A model generated the notes under the pieces. That model worked only from the letters and a program-made list of their open reading frames with translations. It ran no database searches and had not been told where the DNA came from. Position numbers and translations under genes: made by a program. This document shows, in pieces, positions 20,499-31,118 of a stretch of 54,989 bases of DNA (within the stretch, counting starts at the first letter, position 1; each line of letters begins with the position of its first letter). This stretch comes from Deltaproteobacteria bacterium. Its GTDB lineage: Bacteria > Desulfobacterota > Binatia > UBA12015. The DNA is taken from assembly GCA_016874715.1 (NCBI GenBank), contig VGTK01000013.1, forward strand, positions 1 through 54,989. The letters run 5' to 3'.

Positions 20499-20577
20499 CG
20501 GGGGTTCTCCTGTGGCGGGCGCGGCGGCCGGCACGCGGAACGGGCCTCCCGTCCATGGGAGGTTAGACTCCCTACCG

Positions 20578-20604
20578 TGCCCGAAACACCTGCGGTCGCG
20601 CAAG
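20578..20604 (-). promoter_or_regulatory. 27-bp element conserved upstream of both di-heme propeller genes (copy A)
   Basis: Read on the gene strand this is CTTGCGCG, then a variable centre, then TTCGGGCA. It matches the element before copy B (27042-27068) at 22 of 27 positions. Its gene-proximal end lies 80 bp before the start codon. It could be a promoter core or activator site, or a remnant of the gene duplication. Confidence 0.5.
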
Positions 20605-20683
20605 TTTGAAGCGGATCTCCCGCCCGCGGCAGGATGCCGCGAGCGGGTTTGATGCAACGCGGCACGCGGGCCGCGTTGCCCGG

Positions 20684-23569
20684 TCACGCCGACGGCGCGC
20701 TCCGGCTGACCCAGCGGCTGCGGACCGTCTGCAGCTCGTCGGACCGGACCGGCTTGCCGATGTGGCCGTCCATGCCGGCCGCGAGCCACGTGCTGCGATC
20801 GCCTTCCGTCGCGCTGGCCGTCATGGCGATGATCGGCAGGCGTCGGCCGGCCTGCTCCCGCTGCCGGATCTCGGCCGCGGCCGCGAGTCCGTCGAGCAGC
20901 GGCATCTGCCAGTCCATCAGCACCGCCTGGTAGTCACCGCCCAGTGCGGCATCGACCGCCTCGCGTCCGTTCTCGACCGCGTCGCCGGCGAACCCGAGGC
21001 GATCGAGGATACGCAGCGCGACCTTCGAGTTGATCGGGTTGTCCTCGGCGACGAGGATGCGCGGCCGCGTGAGCGGCGGATGCGCCACGTGCGCGGGCAA
21101 GCTCGTCGGCAGGCCGCGCGCGGTGGAGCGGTCCACCGACGGATCCAGCAGCTCCCCGAGGCACGCGAACAGCTTCCGCTCGCGAACCGGCTTGAGCAGG
21201 CACGCGTCGACGCCCACGCGCTGCGCCTCGGCGTTCCAGCGCCCGTCGGTGACGGCGGTGAGCATCACGAGCGGGATCGCCGACAACGCGGCGTCGGCGC
21301 GGATCGAGCGCGCGAGCGTGAGGCCGTCCATTCCAGGCATGACGAGGTCGAGGATCGCGAGGTCGAACGGCGCGCCGTCGGCAACGGCGCGCCGCAGCGT
21401 CGCGAGCGCGAGCTTCCCGTCCTCGACCGCGGTCGGGTCCATGCCCCGGCGCGCGAGCTGGGCCGAGAGCCAGGCGCGGATCGTCGCGCTGTCGTCGACC
21501 ACGAGGACGCGCGAGCGGCGCTCGTCGGTCGCGGCGTCGGGCTGCGTCGTCGCGTCGGCGGCAGCGAAGCGCGCCGTGAACCAGAACCGGCTGCCGCGTT
21601 GCGGGGCGCTCTCGACGCCGATCGCGCCGCCCATCAGCTCGACCAGCTGCTTCGAGATGGTGAGGCCGAGGCCCGTACCACCGAAGCGGCGCGTGGTCGA
21701 CTGATCCGCCTGTCGGAACGGCTCGAAGAGCAGCGGCAGGACGTCCGCCGCGATGCCGATGCCGGTGTCGCTGACCGAGACGCGCAGGTGCACCGCGCCG
21801 TCGTCGGTTTCGTCGCGCGAGCAGCGCAGCACGACCTCGCCCTTCTCGGTGAACTTGACGGCGTTGCCGACGAGGTTCAGCACCACCTGTTGGAAGCGCA
21901 CCGGATCGCCGACGACCGTCCGCGGCACGGCGTCGTCGACGAAGGCCGCGAGCTCGAGCCGCCGCTCCGCGGCCTTCTCGGACACCAGCGCGAGCACGCT
22001 CTCGAAGACCGACCGCACGTCGACGTCGATGCTCTCGAGCACGAGCCTGTGCGCATCGATCTTCGAGAAGTCGAGGATGTCGTTGATGATGCGCAGCAGG
22101 CCGTCGGCGCTGTTGCCGATCGTCTGCGCGAACTCGCGCTGCTCGGGTGTGAGCTCGGTGTCGAGCAGCAGGTGTGCAAAGCCGATCACGCCGTTCATCG
22201 GCGTGCGCAGCTCGTGGCTCATGTTGGCGACGAACTCGCTCTTCGCGCGGCTCGCCTGCTCGGCCGTGTCGCGTGCACGGCGCAGCTCGTTCTCGAGGAT
22301 CTTGCTCTCGGTCACGTCACGGATCGAGCCCGCGATGCGGATCGGGTGGCCGGCTTCGTTCCACACCGCCTGGCCGCGCGACTGCACCCAGCGCTCGGCG
22401 CCCTCGCGCGTGATGACGCGGTACTCGAAGTCATACGGTACGCGTTCGGTCAGGTGCCGGCTCACGTGCTCGAGCACCGGCAGGCGGTCGTCGGGGTGGA
22501 TGTGGACGCCGAACGTGCCGAAGGAAGCGTCGGGTTCGTCGGGCGCGTAGCCGAGCAGCTCCTTGTAGTGCGGCGAGAAGTACTGCGTACCCGTGGCGAG
22601 GTCGTGGTCCCAGATGCCGACGTTGGAGCCGCGCACCGCGAGCTGATAGCGCCCCTCGCTCGCGCGTAGCGCCGCCTCGCCCCGGTCGCGGTCGCCGATG
22701 ATCGCGGCGAGGACGAGCATCGAGACGGAGAACACCGCGAGGAACGTGTGCAGCCACGTCAGGTCGAGCGGGCTCGCGACGTGCAGGGGCGTGAACGGCC
22801 CGAAGCCGGACACGGTGGAGAGCGTCGAGCCCAGGGCCAGGACGAGCGTCGTGAGCGCTGTGACGAACGACCCCAGTCGCATCGCGGCCCACAGGCCGAG
22901 CGGCAGGAACACCGCCGGTGGCATCAGGATCGGCCCGCGCCACATCGGAAACACGACCAGTACCGCGGCGAGCGTGCAGCCGAGCAGCATGCCGGTCTCG
23001 CGGCGCCGGATCGCGACGAGCGCCTGCGGATGCCAGGCCAGGACACACGGCGCCAGAACCAGCGCGCCGAGGCCCCCGCTGAGCAACCAGAGCCGGAACG
23101 TCTCGCCGAACGGCTCGCCGTAGACGACAGCCAGGGGTGCCGCGACCAGCACCGCGCCGACGATCGGCGCGACCTGGGTGCTCGTCACGAGGACGAGCGG
23201 GTCGCGGGGGCGGGTCATGTCGAGCGGCGTGCCGGCGAATCGGCGCGACAAGAGCGCGGCGGCGAGCGCCGTGACGACGTTACCCAGGGTGAACAGCAGC
23301 GCCCGATCCGGGGAGAGGCCGTGGGCGAGGTTGAACGCGACGGTGGCGAGCGCGCCGGCGGCGATCAGCCTCGGCCAGCGCGCGATGTCCACCCGCCCCA
23401 GCACCCCGACGGCGAGCCCGGTCGGCAGCCAGAGCATCGGGAAGCTGCCGGCGAGGGTGAGGTGCGTGCTCACCTCCGCAAGGAGGTACGACGCGACCGC
23501 GAACAGCGCGTCCCGCGCCAGGACCGACTCGCCGAAGAACGCGCGCAGGGCTTGCCGGAACCGGGACAT
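20684..23569 (-). CDS. MASE1-PAS hybrid sensor histidine kinase with two receiver domains
   Basis: 961 residues from ATG 23569. About eight hydrophobic helices (residues 15-310) with the pattern [14 protein letters not shown] identify a MASE1 sensory membrane domain. A PAS/PAC unit follows ([39 protein letters not shown]). Then come HisKA with [19 protein letters not shown] (His452), HATPase_c (N-box [17 protein letters not shown]-boxes SDTGIGIA and [10 protein letters not shown]), REC1 (Asp741 in [12 protein letters not shown]) and REC2 (Asp886 in [12 protein letters not shown]). No HPt domain or output domain is encoded, so a separate HPt protein and response regulator are needed. It is flanked on the same strand by the two paralogous di-heme propeller genes (141 and 185 bp gaps), suggesting a functional link. 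The ligand is unknown. Confidence 0.93.
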   Translation of the reverse strand: MSRFRQALRAFFGESVLARDALFAVASYLLAEVSTHLTLAGSFPMLWLPTGLAVGVLGRVDIARWPRLIAAGALATVAFNLAHGLSPDRALLFTLGNVVTALAAALLSRRFAGTPLDMTRPRDPLVLVTSTQVAPIVGAVLVAAPLAVVYGEPFGETFRLWLLSGGLGALVLAPCVLAWHPQALVAIRRRETGMLLGCTLAAVLVVFPMWRGPILMPPAVFLPLGLWAAMRLGSFVTALTTLVLALGSTLSTVSGFGPFTPLHVASPLDLTWLHTFLAVFSVSMLVLAAIIGDRDRGEAALRASEGRYQLAVRGSNVGIWDHDLATGTQYFSPHYKELLGYAPDEPDASFGTFGVHIHPDDRLPVLEHVSRHLTERVPYDFEYRVITREGAERWVQSRGQAVWNEAGHPIRIAGSIRDVTESKILENELRRARDTAEQASRAKSEFVANMSHELRTPMNGVIGFAHLLLDTELTPEQREFAQTIGNSADGLLRIINDILDFSKIDAHRLVLESIDVDVRSVFESVLALVSEKAAERRLELAAFVDDAVPRTVVGDPVRFQQVVLNLVGNAVKFTEKGEVVLRCSRDETDDGAVHLRVSVSDTGIGIAADVLPLLFEPFRQADQSTTRRFGGTGLGLTISKQLVELMGGAIGVESAPQRGSRFWFTARFAAADATTQPDAATDERRSRVLVVDDSATIRAWLSAQLARRGMDPTAVEDGKLALATLRRAVADGAPFDLAILDLVMPGMDGLTLARSIRADAALSAIPLVMLTAVTDGRWNAEAQRVGVDACLLKPVRERKLFACLGELLDPSVDRSTARGLPTSLPAHVAHPPLTRPRILVAEDNPINSKVALRILDRLGFAGDAVENGREAVDAALGGDYQAVLMDWQMPLLDGLAAAAEIRQREQAGRRLPIIAMTASATEGDRSTWLAAGMDGHIGKPVRSDELQTVRSRWVSRSAPSA

Positions 23570-23710
23570 CCAAGCCGGACATCGGACGCGCACCGGCCTC
23601 GGCTTGAGCGCACCGGGGCCGCGGCGCAGCTGCCATCGGCGGCGCGTTGGCGCGTGCCGCCGCACGCCGGTCCCCGCTGGGGCGACGGCGTGCGGCGGCC
23701 TGGCGTATCG

Positions 23711-26700
23711 TCAAGGGACGGGCGGGCAGGTGACTGGCGCGGCGCTGTTGCGGACGCCCACGAACTTGCTCGTCGTGTCGTTGCTCGCGTCCTTCGGCGG
23801 GACCGCCGCGCAGAATTCGAGCGAGTCGCCGAGTCGCAAGCGAAGAGCGAGGCCGCCCTGCGGCGCGTTGTCGAGCTGGTACATGCCCGGTCCGTTGCCC
23901 CGCACGGCGAGCGTGCCGTTGCGCAGCGTGATCGCCGAGATCGGCCCGTCGGCGCGCTGCGCGTCGCTGTACGCGAAGCCCGGGCTGGAGGCGCTGCCGG
24001 TCTTCTTCCACCGAGCCGCGGCGAGCGGCAGGATCACCTTGTCGGTGCCGCCGTCGGTGCGATAGACGGTGAGCGTGGCGCCGCCGCCGCTGGCTCCGAC
24101 AGCGGTCGGATCGGCGGCGCTGCCCGGCGCCGGAACCACCACGCCGCTGGGCGCCACGCCGTACTTCGTCGAGCGGAACGCCAGACGGCTCACGTTCGGG
24201 TTCACCGGAGCGGAAGGATCGTCGCGCAGGTTGAGCGACGTCGTGCGGATCGCCGTCGGCACCACCGGGTGGCTCGCCGGATCGGCCGGGTCGGTGCCCG
24301 CGTCGAGCTCGTCGCGATCGTAGAAGCCGTCCTCGTCGCGGTCGAGTCCGACGCGCGTGCCCGAGCCGGGCGGCACGCAGGTGAACGTGACCTCCTGACC
24401 GGGGAGCAGCGCCGCGGCACGCAGGTCGGGGTCGCTGATCGTCGGGTCGTCCTCGCGGTCGAGCTGGAACGTGCCGTCCGCGAGCCGCAGACCGCCGCGC
24501 GCCTCGCCGCTCAGGTTGGCGCGGATCACGAGGTCGCAGTCGCCCGCCGCGGCGCGCGCTTCGAGCAGCGTGACGCGGTTGTTCGGGTTGGTGCCGTTCT
24601 GCGTCGCCGACAGCGTCGCCTGCTGGCCGACGACCGGCTTCAGGTTGGAGTCCACCGCGAGCACGAAGCGCTGCAGGCGGCTCTGCTGCGTGTTGCTGAG
24701 CGAGAACACGCTCGCCGAGAGGAAGTTGAAGATGGTGTCGACGGCACCGTCGTGCAGCACGCCGAAGCCGCGCACCTGGTCGCCCGTGTTCGGGCCCGGT
24801 GCGAGGCCGAACATGCCGACCTTGGTGTACGAGTTGCGCAGGTGGGTGACCTTGAACATCTGCGACTCGCCCTCGAAGGTGCCGAAGCCGTCGCTGCCGA
24901 AGAATCCGGTCTCGACCGAGAAGCTGCCGTCGGGCGTCGCGTTGACGGTCGGGTCGAGCGTGTGGCAGCCGTTGCAGTTGAACAGGACGTCGGAGATCGG
25001 ACCGAAGTAGACGTCGCGGCCCTCCTGCTCCTGCGTCGAGAGCGAGTTGTCGAGCGAGCGCACCGGGTTCGGTGGATACGTGACGCTCAGCATGAACTCC
25101 GCGAAGGCACGCATGTCGGTCGCCGAGAGCTCCGTCGTGCGGCCGATGAGACCGGTGAATGCCGGGTTGAACTTCTCGAACGCGCGCAGCTCGTCGAAGG
25201 CGTCGCTGTCCGGATCGTTGCCGCCGGTGCGGTCGCCGCGCCAGTGCAGTGAGCCGTGATTCGCCATGCCGCGCAGGCTCTGCGTCGTCATCGGGCCCTT
25301 CAGCGGGTGGAAGTCCTTCGGGATGCCGAGCGGGCCGATGCGGAAGGGCAGCGGGTTGTTGAGGACGGTTCCCGATGGGTCGCTGAGGTCCCACGCGAGG
25401 CTGTCGAGGTCGCCGAAGACGTGGCAGCTCGAGCAAGACGCCTCGCCGTTGCTCGATGTCGAGGCGGCGTCGTACAGGAACTGCCGGCCGTCGCGGACGT
25501 TCTGCGGCTCCGGGTTGTAGAGCGCGACCTGGTCGATCTCGCTCGCCGTACCGGTGTCGACCACCGCGATCGAGTTGTCGAAGCGGGTCAGCGCGTAGAG
25601 GCGTCCGCGTGCCTCGTCGAGCACGATGCCCGTCGGGCCGCCGCCGGACAGTGCGATGTGGCTCGCGGCGCTCGGCGTGAAGGTGTCGCTCTCGAGCTCG
25701 CTGGTCTGGAAGACGCCGATCTTGCTCGAGCCGAACGCGGCGACGTAGAGCGTCGCGCCGTCGGACGTCACCGCCATCGCGGTCGGGGTCGCGAGGCTAT
25801 TCGCGGCCGTGCCGGGAGGAGCGGGGCGGACGTCGTAGTCGATGTGCTTGTTCAGGTGCCGTGGCAGGACGTTCGCACCGTCGAGCACGGTCACGCGCGC
25901 CTCGTGCAGTCGGCCCTGCACGGTGGTCGCGCCCCCCTCGCCGGGCCCCTCGAAGCGCACCTCGTTTCGCGCCTCGGTGTTGGTGACGTAGACCTTCCCG
26001 TTCACCGGGTTCTGCACCATGTCGAAGAGGATCGTGCCGACGTGTCGAAAGCTGGACGTGGCGACCGGGGTCGCCGCGGCCGCGTCGATGGTGAACACGT
26101 CGCGGTCGGGCAGGTTGAAGCGCACGACGCTCGTCCAGTCACGGCCCAGAGTGTCGAGCCACTGGTTCACTCCGTTGTCGAACTTGACGATCAGGCCGGT
26201 CTCCGGGGCGGGGACGCCGTTCGCGTCGGCGTTCGGTCCCGGCACGCCGCCCGGCGCGTTGGCGCCGGTCGTGGGCACGCAGGGACCGGCGGCGGCGCCG
26301 CCGTCGCACACCAGCGTCTCGAGGATCGACGTCGTCTGGTTGCCCGAGTGGAACGCGGCCGCGTAGACGGTGTTGCCGTCCGCGCTGCGGGTGAGCGCGC
26401 GCGGCGAGTCGGCGAACAGCTCGAGGTTCGCGATCGGCGCGCCGTTGAGGTTCGCGCCGAGCGCCGTCGCGTCCCACACCTGCACGATGGCGCGCCCGAT
26501 GCTCGGCACCGTCGGGTTGAAGGCGACCGGGCAGTTCTGGCCGCGCCGCGCCGTGGTGACGAAGGCCCGGTTTCCGCCAGGGCCGGCGAACACGATGTCG
26601 CGCGGTTCGTCGCAGGTGGTGATCGTGCGGGTCACACGTGCCGGCGACGTCGACACGTCCACCACGCTGATCGAGTCCGAGAGGTGATTGACGACCCACA

Positions 26701-26983
26701 CCTCGGCGTCGCTGCGCGCCGCGACCGCCACCGGCTCGAGGCCGACCACGACCGAGCCGCCGTGCGTGAGCTCGCCGCCGACCCCGATCGAGAAGATCTC
26801 GAGGCGATTGTCCGGCGTGTTGAGCGCGAAGAGCCGCGAGCCGTCGGGTGACATCGCCAGCGGTCGCGACGGACCGGACTCGAACGCGACGAAGCTGTCG
26901 GCCGCGGCCGGGCGTGCCGTGGCGAAGAGCAGCGCGACGGCGGCGAGCGCGAACGCGAGGCGTCCGGGGTTCACGTTTGACAT
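23711..26983 (-). CDS. secreted beta-propeller/di-heme cytochrome c peroxidase-like protein (copy B)
   Basis: 1090 residues from ATG 26983, with a GAGGGAGG Shine-Dalgarno. It is a paralogue of the gene at 17190-20498 with the same order: signal peptide (ATARPAAA), propeller (RPLAMSPDGSRLFALNTPDN), CSSCH at 517-521, ANHGSLHWRGDR, CNGCH at 670-674, calcium loop DRDEDGFYDRDELDAGTD, and the shared C-terminal domain ending CPPVP. Copy B has a longer insert after the second heme (DPTVNATPDGSFSVE). Long identical blocks around the hemes and divergent propeller loops suggest a fairly old duplication with selection on the redox core. The hemes would be attached in the periplasm by the Ccm system. The physiological electron donor is unknown. 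Confidence 0.88.
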   Translation of the reverse strand: MSNVNPGRLAFALAAVALLFATARPAAADSFVAFESGPSRPLAMSPDGSRLFALNTPDNRLEIFSIGVGGELTHGGSVVVGLEPVAVAARSDAEVWVVNHLSDSISVVDVSTSPARVTRTITTCDEPRDIVFAGPGGNRAFVTTARRGQNCPVAFNPTVPSIGRAIVQVWDATALGANLNGAPIANLELFADSPRALTRSADGNTVYAAAFHSGNQTTSILETLVCDGGAAAGPCVPTTGANAPGGVPGPNADANGVPAPETGLIVKFDNGVNQWLDTLGRDWTSVVRFNLPDRDVFTIDAAAATPVATSSFRHVGTILFDMVQNPVNGKVYVTNTEARNEVRFEGPGEGGATTVQGRLHEARVTVLDGANVLPRHLNKHIDYDVRPAPPGTAANSLATPTAMAVTSDGATLYVAAFGSSKIGVFQTSELESDTFTPSAASHIALSGGGPTGIVLDEARGRLYALTRFDNSIAVVDTGTASEIDQVALYNPEPQNVRDGRQFLYDAASTSSNGEASCSSCHVFGDLDSLAWDLSDPSGTVLNNPLPFRIGPLGIPKDFHPLKGPMTTQSLRGMANHGSLHWRGDRTGGNDPDSDAFDELRAFEKFNPAFTGLIGRTTELSATDMRAFAEFMLSVTYPPNPVRSLDNSLSTQEQEGRDVYFGPISDVLFNCNGCHTLDPTVNATPDGSFSVETGFFGSDGFGTFEGESQMFKVTHLRNSYTKVGMFGLAPGPNTGDQVRGFGVLHDGAVDTIFNFLSASVFSLSNTQQSRLQRFVLAVDSNLKPVVGQQATLSATQNGTNPNNRVTLLEARAAAGDCDLVIRANLSGEARGGLRLADGTFQLDREDDPTISDPDLRAAALLPGQEVTFTCVPPGSGTRVGLDRDEDGFYDRDELDAGTDPADPASHPVVPTAIRTTSLNLRDDPSAPVNPNVSRLAFRSTKYGVAPSGVVVPAPGSAADPTAVGASGGGATLTVYRTDGGTDKVILPLAAARWKKTGSASSPGFAYSDAQRADGPISAITLRNGTLAVRGNGPGMYQLDNAPQGGLALRLRLGDSLEFCAAVPPKDASNDTTSKFVGVRNSAAPVTCPPVP

Positions 26984-27041
26984 CTGAGGCCTCCCTCGGC
27001 TGCGGCGGATCCCGCGAGGATCGCACGATCGCTTCGCAAGA

Positions 27042-27068
27042 TGCCCGAACCTCTTGCAGGCGCGCAAG
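27042..27068 (-). promoter_or_regulatory. 27-bp element conserved upstream of both di-heme propeller genes (copy B)
   Basis: Counterpart of 20578-20604 with 22 of 27 identical positions, ending 59 bp before ATG 26983. A second C-T-T-G-C-G half-motif follows directly on the gene strand (CATCTTGCGAAG), so the site could be a direct-repeat operator. Confidence 0.5.
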
Positions 27069-27172
27069 ACGAATCGCGCGGACGCACCGACGGACGCCGT
27101 CGAAAGTGCGCCAACGGTCGATCCGCGAGCGCGAACGGCATGGCCGCCGGCACCCCGCCGCGGTTCCGGCCG

Positions 27173-29941
27173 TCACTCCGACGCGCCCGAAACGACCTTC
27201 AGGTCGAACGCCGCCGCGGTCAGCGCTCGGGTATAGGCCTCGCGCGGAGCGGCGAAGATCTGCTCCGAAGGCCCCTGCTCGACGACCACGCCGTCCTTCA
27301 GGACCATCACGTGGTGGCTCATGGCGCGCACGACGCGCAGGTCGTGGCTGATGAACAGGTAGGCGATCCGCCGCTTTTCCTGCAGGGCACGGAGCAGCTC
27401 GACGATCTGCGCCTGAACCGAAACGTCGAGCGCGGACGTCGGCTCGTCGAGCACGACGAAGCGCGGCTCGAGGACCATCGCGCGTGCGATGGCGATGCGC
27501 TGGCGCTGTCCGCCCGAGAACTCGTGCGGGTAGCGGTGGCGCGTCTCCGGATCGAGGTCGACTTCCTCGAGTGCCGCGACGATGCGCGCCTCGCGTTCCG
27601 GCGCGTCGCCGCCGAGGCCGTGCACGAGGAGCCCCTCCTCGAGGATCTGCCCCACGGACAGGCGCGGGCTCAGCGACCCGTACGGGTCCTGGAAGACGAT
27701 CTGCATCTCGCGGCGCAGCGGCCGGAGCGCGCCCGTGCGCACGCCCTGGATGTCGCGGCCGGCGAACGCGATCTCGCCCCGGCTCGAGATCAGGCGCAGC
27801 AGCGCCATGCCGAGCGTGCTCTTGCCCGAGCCGCTCTCGCCGACCACGCCGAGCGTCTCGCCCTCGCGCAGCGCGAGCGTGATGCCGTCCACCGCGCGCA
27901 CGACGTCCACGGTGCGGCGCAGGAGGCCGGCCTTGATCGGGTAGTGGACCTTCAGGTCATCGCAGCGCACCACGACCGGGGCCGCCGCCGCGACCGGCGC
28001 GGGCGCACCCTTCGGCTCGGCGCCGAGCAGCTCGCGCGTGTACGGGTGCCGCGGCGACGCGAACAGCTCTGCCGTCGGTCCCTGCTCGACGATCTCGCCG
28101 TGCTGCATCACGCAGACGCGGTCCGAGATGCGGCGCACGATGCCCAGGTCGTGCGTGATGAAGAGCATTGCCATTCCGAGGCGGTGCTGCAGGTCTTCGA
28201 GCAGCTCGAGGAGCTGCGCCTGGATCGTGACGTCCACCGCGGTCGTGGGTTCGTCGGCGATCAGGAGATCCGGGTCGTTCGCGAGTGCCATCGCGATCAT
28301 CACGCGCTGGCGCTGTCCGCCGGACAGCTCGTGCGGGTAGGCGCCGAGGCGCTTCTCGGCGTCGCGGATGCCGACGAGATGCAGCAGCTCCAGGGTGCGC
28401 ACGCGCGCGTCCGCGTCGCTGACCTTCCTGTGCAGCAGCACGACCTCGGTGATCTGGCGCTCGATCGTGTGCAACGGGTTCAGCGAGTTGATCGGCTCCT
28501 GGAAGATCATCGCGACGCGGTCACCACGGATTTCGCGCAGCTGCGCGGGCGCGGCGCCCATCAGCTCGGTGCCCTGGAAGTGGATGCTGCCCGCCGGGTG
28601 GCTCGCGAGCGGGTAGGGCAGCAGCTGCAGGATCGACAGCGCGGTGACCGACTTGCCAGATCCGCTCTCGCCGACCAGCGCCACGGTCTCGCCGCGGCGC
28701 ACGTCGAGCGACACGCCGCGGACCGCGTCGAAGGCGCGCGCGCCGGCGCCGAAGCGGACGTGCAGGTCACGGATCTCGAGCAACGCGGGCGTACTCCCGG
28801 AAGCCGCGGCGCGCGCGAGCTCTGCATCGTCCGTGGGCCCGGCCGCCGCTGCTGCCGCAGCCGCGCGCGCGTCGCGCGCCCGCGCCGGCGTCGCGTCCTT
28901 CGCCGACGGCTCGAGGCTCTGGAACGCCTTGCGCGGGTCGAACGCGTCGCGAACGGCCTCGCCGATGAACACCAGCAGGCTCAGCATCAGCGCGATGGTC
29001 ACGAAGCCCGTGAGCCCGAGCCACGGTGCCTGCAGGTTGTCCTTGCCCTGCTTCAGCAGCTCGCCGAGCGACGGCGATCCGGGCGGCAGCCCGAAGCCGA
29101 GGAAATCGAGGGCCGTGAGCGTGACGACCGCACCGCTGGTGACGAAGGGCAGGAACGTGAGCGCCGCGACCATCGCGTTCGGCAGCACGTGCCGCCAGAT
29201 GATGCGCGGGTCGGCGACGCCGAGGGCACGCGCGGCGCGCACGTAGTCGAAGTTGCGCGCGCGCAGGAACTCGGCGCGCACCACGCCGACCAGCGTCATC
29301 CAGCTGAACAGCAGCATCAGGATGAGGAGCCACCAGAAGCCCGGCGTGACGACGCTCGCGAGGATGATCAGCAGGTAGAGCGTCGGCAGCCCGGACCAGA
29401 TCTCGATCACGCGCTGCAGCAGCAGGTCGACGAGCCCGCCGAAGTAGCCCTGCACCGCACCCGCCGCGATGCCGACCACGGAGCTGAGCAGCGTGAGGAT
29501 CAGCCCGAAGAGGACCGAGAGCCGGAACCCGTAGATCAGCCGTGCGCTGACGTCGCGCGCCTGGTCGTCGGTGCCGAGCCAGTTCTGCCACGTCGGCGGC
29601 GACGGCGCCGGGGTCGGCAGGTCGCGCGCGATGGTGTCGTAGCTGTACGGGATCGGCGGCCAGACGATCCAGCCCTTCTCCTCGATCAGCTTCTGCACCG
29701 CCGGGTCGCTGTAGTCGGCCTCGGTCGCGAAGAAGCCACCGAACTCGGTCTCCGGATGGTCGACCAGCACCGGGAAGTACGAGCGCCCGTCGTAGCGCAC
29801 GTAGAGCGGCCGGTCGTTGGCGATCACCTCGGCGAACAGGCTGATCGTCAGCAGCACGAGGAAGACCCACAGCGACCACCAGCCGCGCCGGTTGGCGCGG
29901 AAGTTCGCGATGCGACGGCGAGTGAGGGGGGAGGGAGTCAT
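27173..29941 (-). CDS. yejEF: fused peptide ABC transporter permease and double ATPase (YejE-YejF fusion)
   Basis: 922 residues in one uninterrupted frame. Residues 1-350 are a YejE-type permease: N-terminal [20 protein letters not shown], the long periplasmic loop with [17 protein letters not shown], then five helices and the EAA loop [21 protein letters not shown] roughly 40-residue Ala-rich linker follows. Then come two ABC ATPase domains as in YejF. Domain one has Walker A GESGSGKS, signature LSGGQRQR and Walker B LLIADEP. Domain two has [16 protein letters not shown] and FVVLDEP. In enterobacteria YejE and YejF are separate proteins of an oligopeptide/microcin C importer. It is encoded 36 bp downstream of yejB, the last gene of the operon. 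The start is ATG 29941. Confidence 0.95.
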   Translation of the reverse strand: MTPSPLTRRRIANFRANRRGWWSLWVFLVLLTISLFAEVIANDRPLYVRYDGRSYFPVLVDHPETEFGGFFATEADYSDPAVQKLIEEKGWIVWPPIPYSYDTIARDLPTPAPSPPTWQNWLGTDDQARDVSARLIYGFRLSVLFGLILTLLSSVVGIAAGAVQGYFGGLVDLLLQRVIEIWSGLPTLYLLIILASVVTPGFWWLLILMLLFSWMTLVGVVRAEFLRARNFDYVRAARALGVADPRIIWRHVLPNAMVAALTFLPFVTSGAVVTLTALDFLGFGLPPGSPSLGELLKQGKDNLQAPWLGLTGFVTIALMLSLLVFIGEAVRDAFDPRKAFQSLEPSAKDATPARARDARAAAAAAAAGPTDDAELARAAASGSTPALLEIRDLHVRFGAGARAFDAVRGVSLDVRRGETVALVGESGSGKSVTALSILQLLPYPLASHPAGSIHFQGTELMGAAPAQLREIRGDRVAMIFQEPINSLNPLHTIERQITEVVLLHRKVSDADARVRTLELLHLVGIRDAEKRLGAYPHELSGGQRQRVMIAMALANDPDLLIADEPTTAVDVTIQAQLLELLEDLQHRLGMAMLFITHDLGIVRRISDRVCVMQHGEIVEQGPTAELFASPRHPYTRELLGAEPKGAPAPVAAAAPVVVRCDDLKVHYPIKAGLLRRTVDVVRAVDGITLALREGETLGVVGESGSGKSTLGMALLRLISSRGEIAFAGRDIQGVRTGALRPLRREMQIVFQDPYGSLSPRLSVGQILEEGLLVHGLGGDAPEREARIVAALEEVDLDPETRHRYPHEFSGGQRQRIAIARAMVLEPRFVVLDEPTSALDVSVQAQIVELLRALQEKRRIAYLFISHDLRVVRAMSHHVMVLKDGVVVEQGPSEQIFAAPREAYTRALTAAAFDLKVVSGASE

Positions 29942-29977
29942 CCGATATCCACGCCGCCAGGCGCAGAATTCGTCCGG

Positions 29978-31087
29978 TCAATCACGGCGGTCAAAATCAA
30001 TCCGTGGGTCGACGAGCACGTAGGTCACGTCCTCGACGAGCTTCATCAGCAGCCCGAGCAGCGTGAAGAAGTAGAGCGTGCCGAACATCACCGGATAGTC
30101 GCGGTTGATCGCCGCCTCGAAGCCGAGCAGTCCGACGCCGTCGAGCGAGAAGATCACCTCGGTCAGCAGCGCGCCGGTGAACAGCATGCCGACGAAGGCC
30201 GCGGGGAAGCCCGCGATCACGATCAGCATCGCGTTGCGGAACACGTGGCCGTAGAGCACGCGTCGCTCCGACAGGCCCTTGGCGCGGGCCGTCACGACGT
30301 ACTGCTGGTTGATCTGGTCGAGGAACGAGTTCTTGGTCAGCATCGTGAGGCCGGCGAAGCCGCCGATCACCATGGACAGGACGGGGAGCGTGATGTGCCA
30401 GAGGTAGTCGGCGACCTTCCCGCCGGGGCTCAGGCTGCTCCAGTCGTCGGACACGAGCCCGCGCAGCGGGAACCAGTCGAGGTAGCGACCACCCGCGAAC
30501 ACCACGATCAGCAGGATCGCGAACAGGAAGCTCGGGATCGCGTTGCCGAGAATCACGGCGCCCGACGTCCACACGTCGAAGCGCGAGCCGTCGCGTACCG
30601 CCTTCGCGATGCCGAGCGGGATCGAGATCAGGTAGACCAGCAGCGTCGTCCAGACGCCGAGCGAGATCGACACCGGCATCTTGTCGACCACCAGCGACAC
30701 GACCGAGCGGTCGCGGAAGAAGCTGTTGCCGAAGTCGAAGCGCAGGAAGCTCTTCATCATCAGGAAGAACCGCTCGTGCGCCGGCTTGTCGAAGCCGAAC
30801 TGGCGTTCGAGCTCCTTGATGAAGGCAGGGTCGATGCCGCGCGCGCCGTGGTACGTGCTGCCGCTGCCACCCGCCGACTCGATCGGCTTCTGCGCGCTGC
30901 CGCCGCCGACCTCGCTGCCGCCGCCACCGATGCGCGCGGTCGCCTGCACGGCGGTGCCCTTGACGCGCGCCAGCACCTGCTCGACCGGCCCGCCCGGTGC
31001 TGCGTTGATGATGACGAAGTTCAGCACCATGATCCCGACCAGCGTCGGGATCAGCAGCAGGATGCGGCGGAGAACGTAGGCGGCCAT
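29978..31087 (-). CDS. yejB: peptide ABC transporter permease YejB
   Basis: 369 residues. Inner-membrane permease of a Yej-type (Opp/Dpp-like) importer. The first helix is [21 protein letters not shown] Gly-rich periplasmic stretch ([12 protein letters not shown]) leads to [20 protein letters not shown], a YejB hallmark. The EAA coupling loop is [20 protein letters not shown], and the protein ends in [15 protein letters not shown]. Six hydrophobic helices are visible. It lies 31 bp after yejA and 36 bp before yejEF, which indicates one operon. The two permease halves of the importer would be YejB and the N-terminal part of YejEF. Confidence 0.95.
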   Translation of the reverse strand: MAAYVLRRILLLIPTLVGIMVLNFVIINAAPGGPVEQVLARVKGTAVQATARIGGGGSEVGGGSAQKPIESAGGSGSTYHGARGIDPAFIKELERQFGFDKPAHERFFLMMKSFLRFDFGNSFFRDRSVVSLVVDKMPVSISLGVWTTLLVYLISIPLGIAKAVRDGSRFDVWTSGAVILGNAIPSFLFAILLIVVFAGGRYLDWFPLRGLVSDDWSSLSPGGKVADYLWHITLPVLSMVIGGFAGLTMLTKNSFLDQINQQYVVTARAKGLSERRVLYGHVFRNAMLIVIAGFPAAFVGMLFTGALLTEVIFSLDGVGLLGFEAAINRDYPVMFGTLYFFTLLGLLMKLVEDVTYVLVDPRIDFDRRD

Positions 31088-31118
31088 CGCGGGCGGCGCG
31101 GGTCGTGCGGCGTCGGGC

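Noticed and set aside
27000..27068. Sigma54-type promoter before cytochrome copy B (GGCA ... TTGC)
   Set aside because: The GG and GC doublets are too close together for a -24/-12 promoter.
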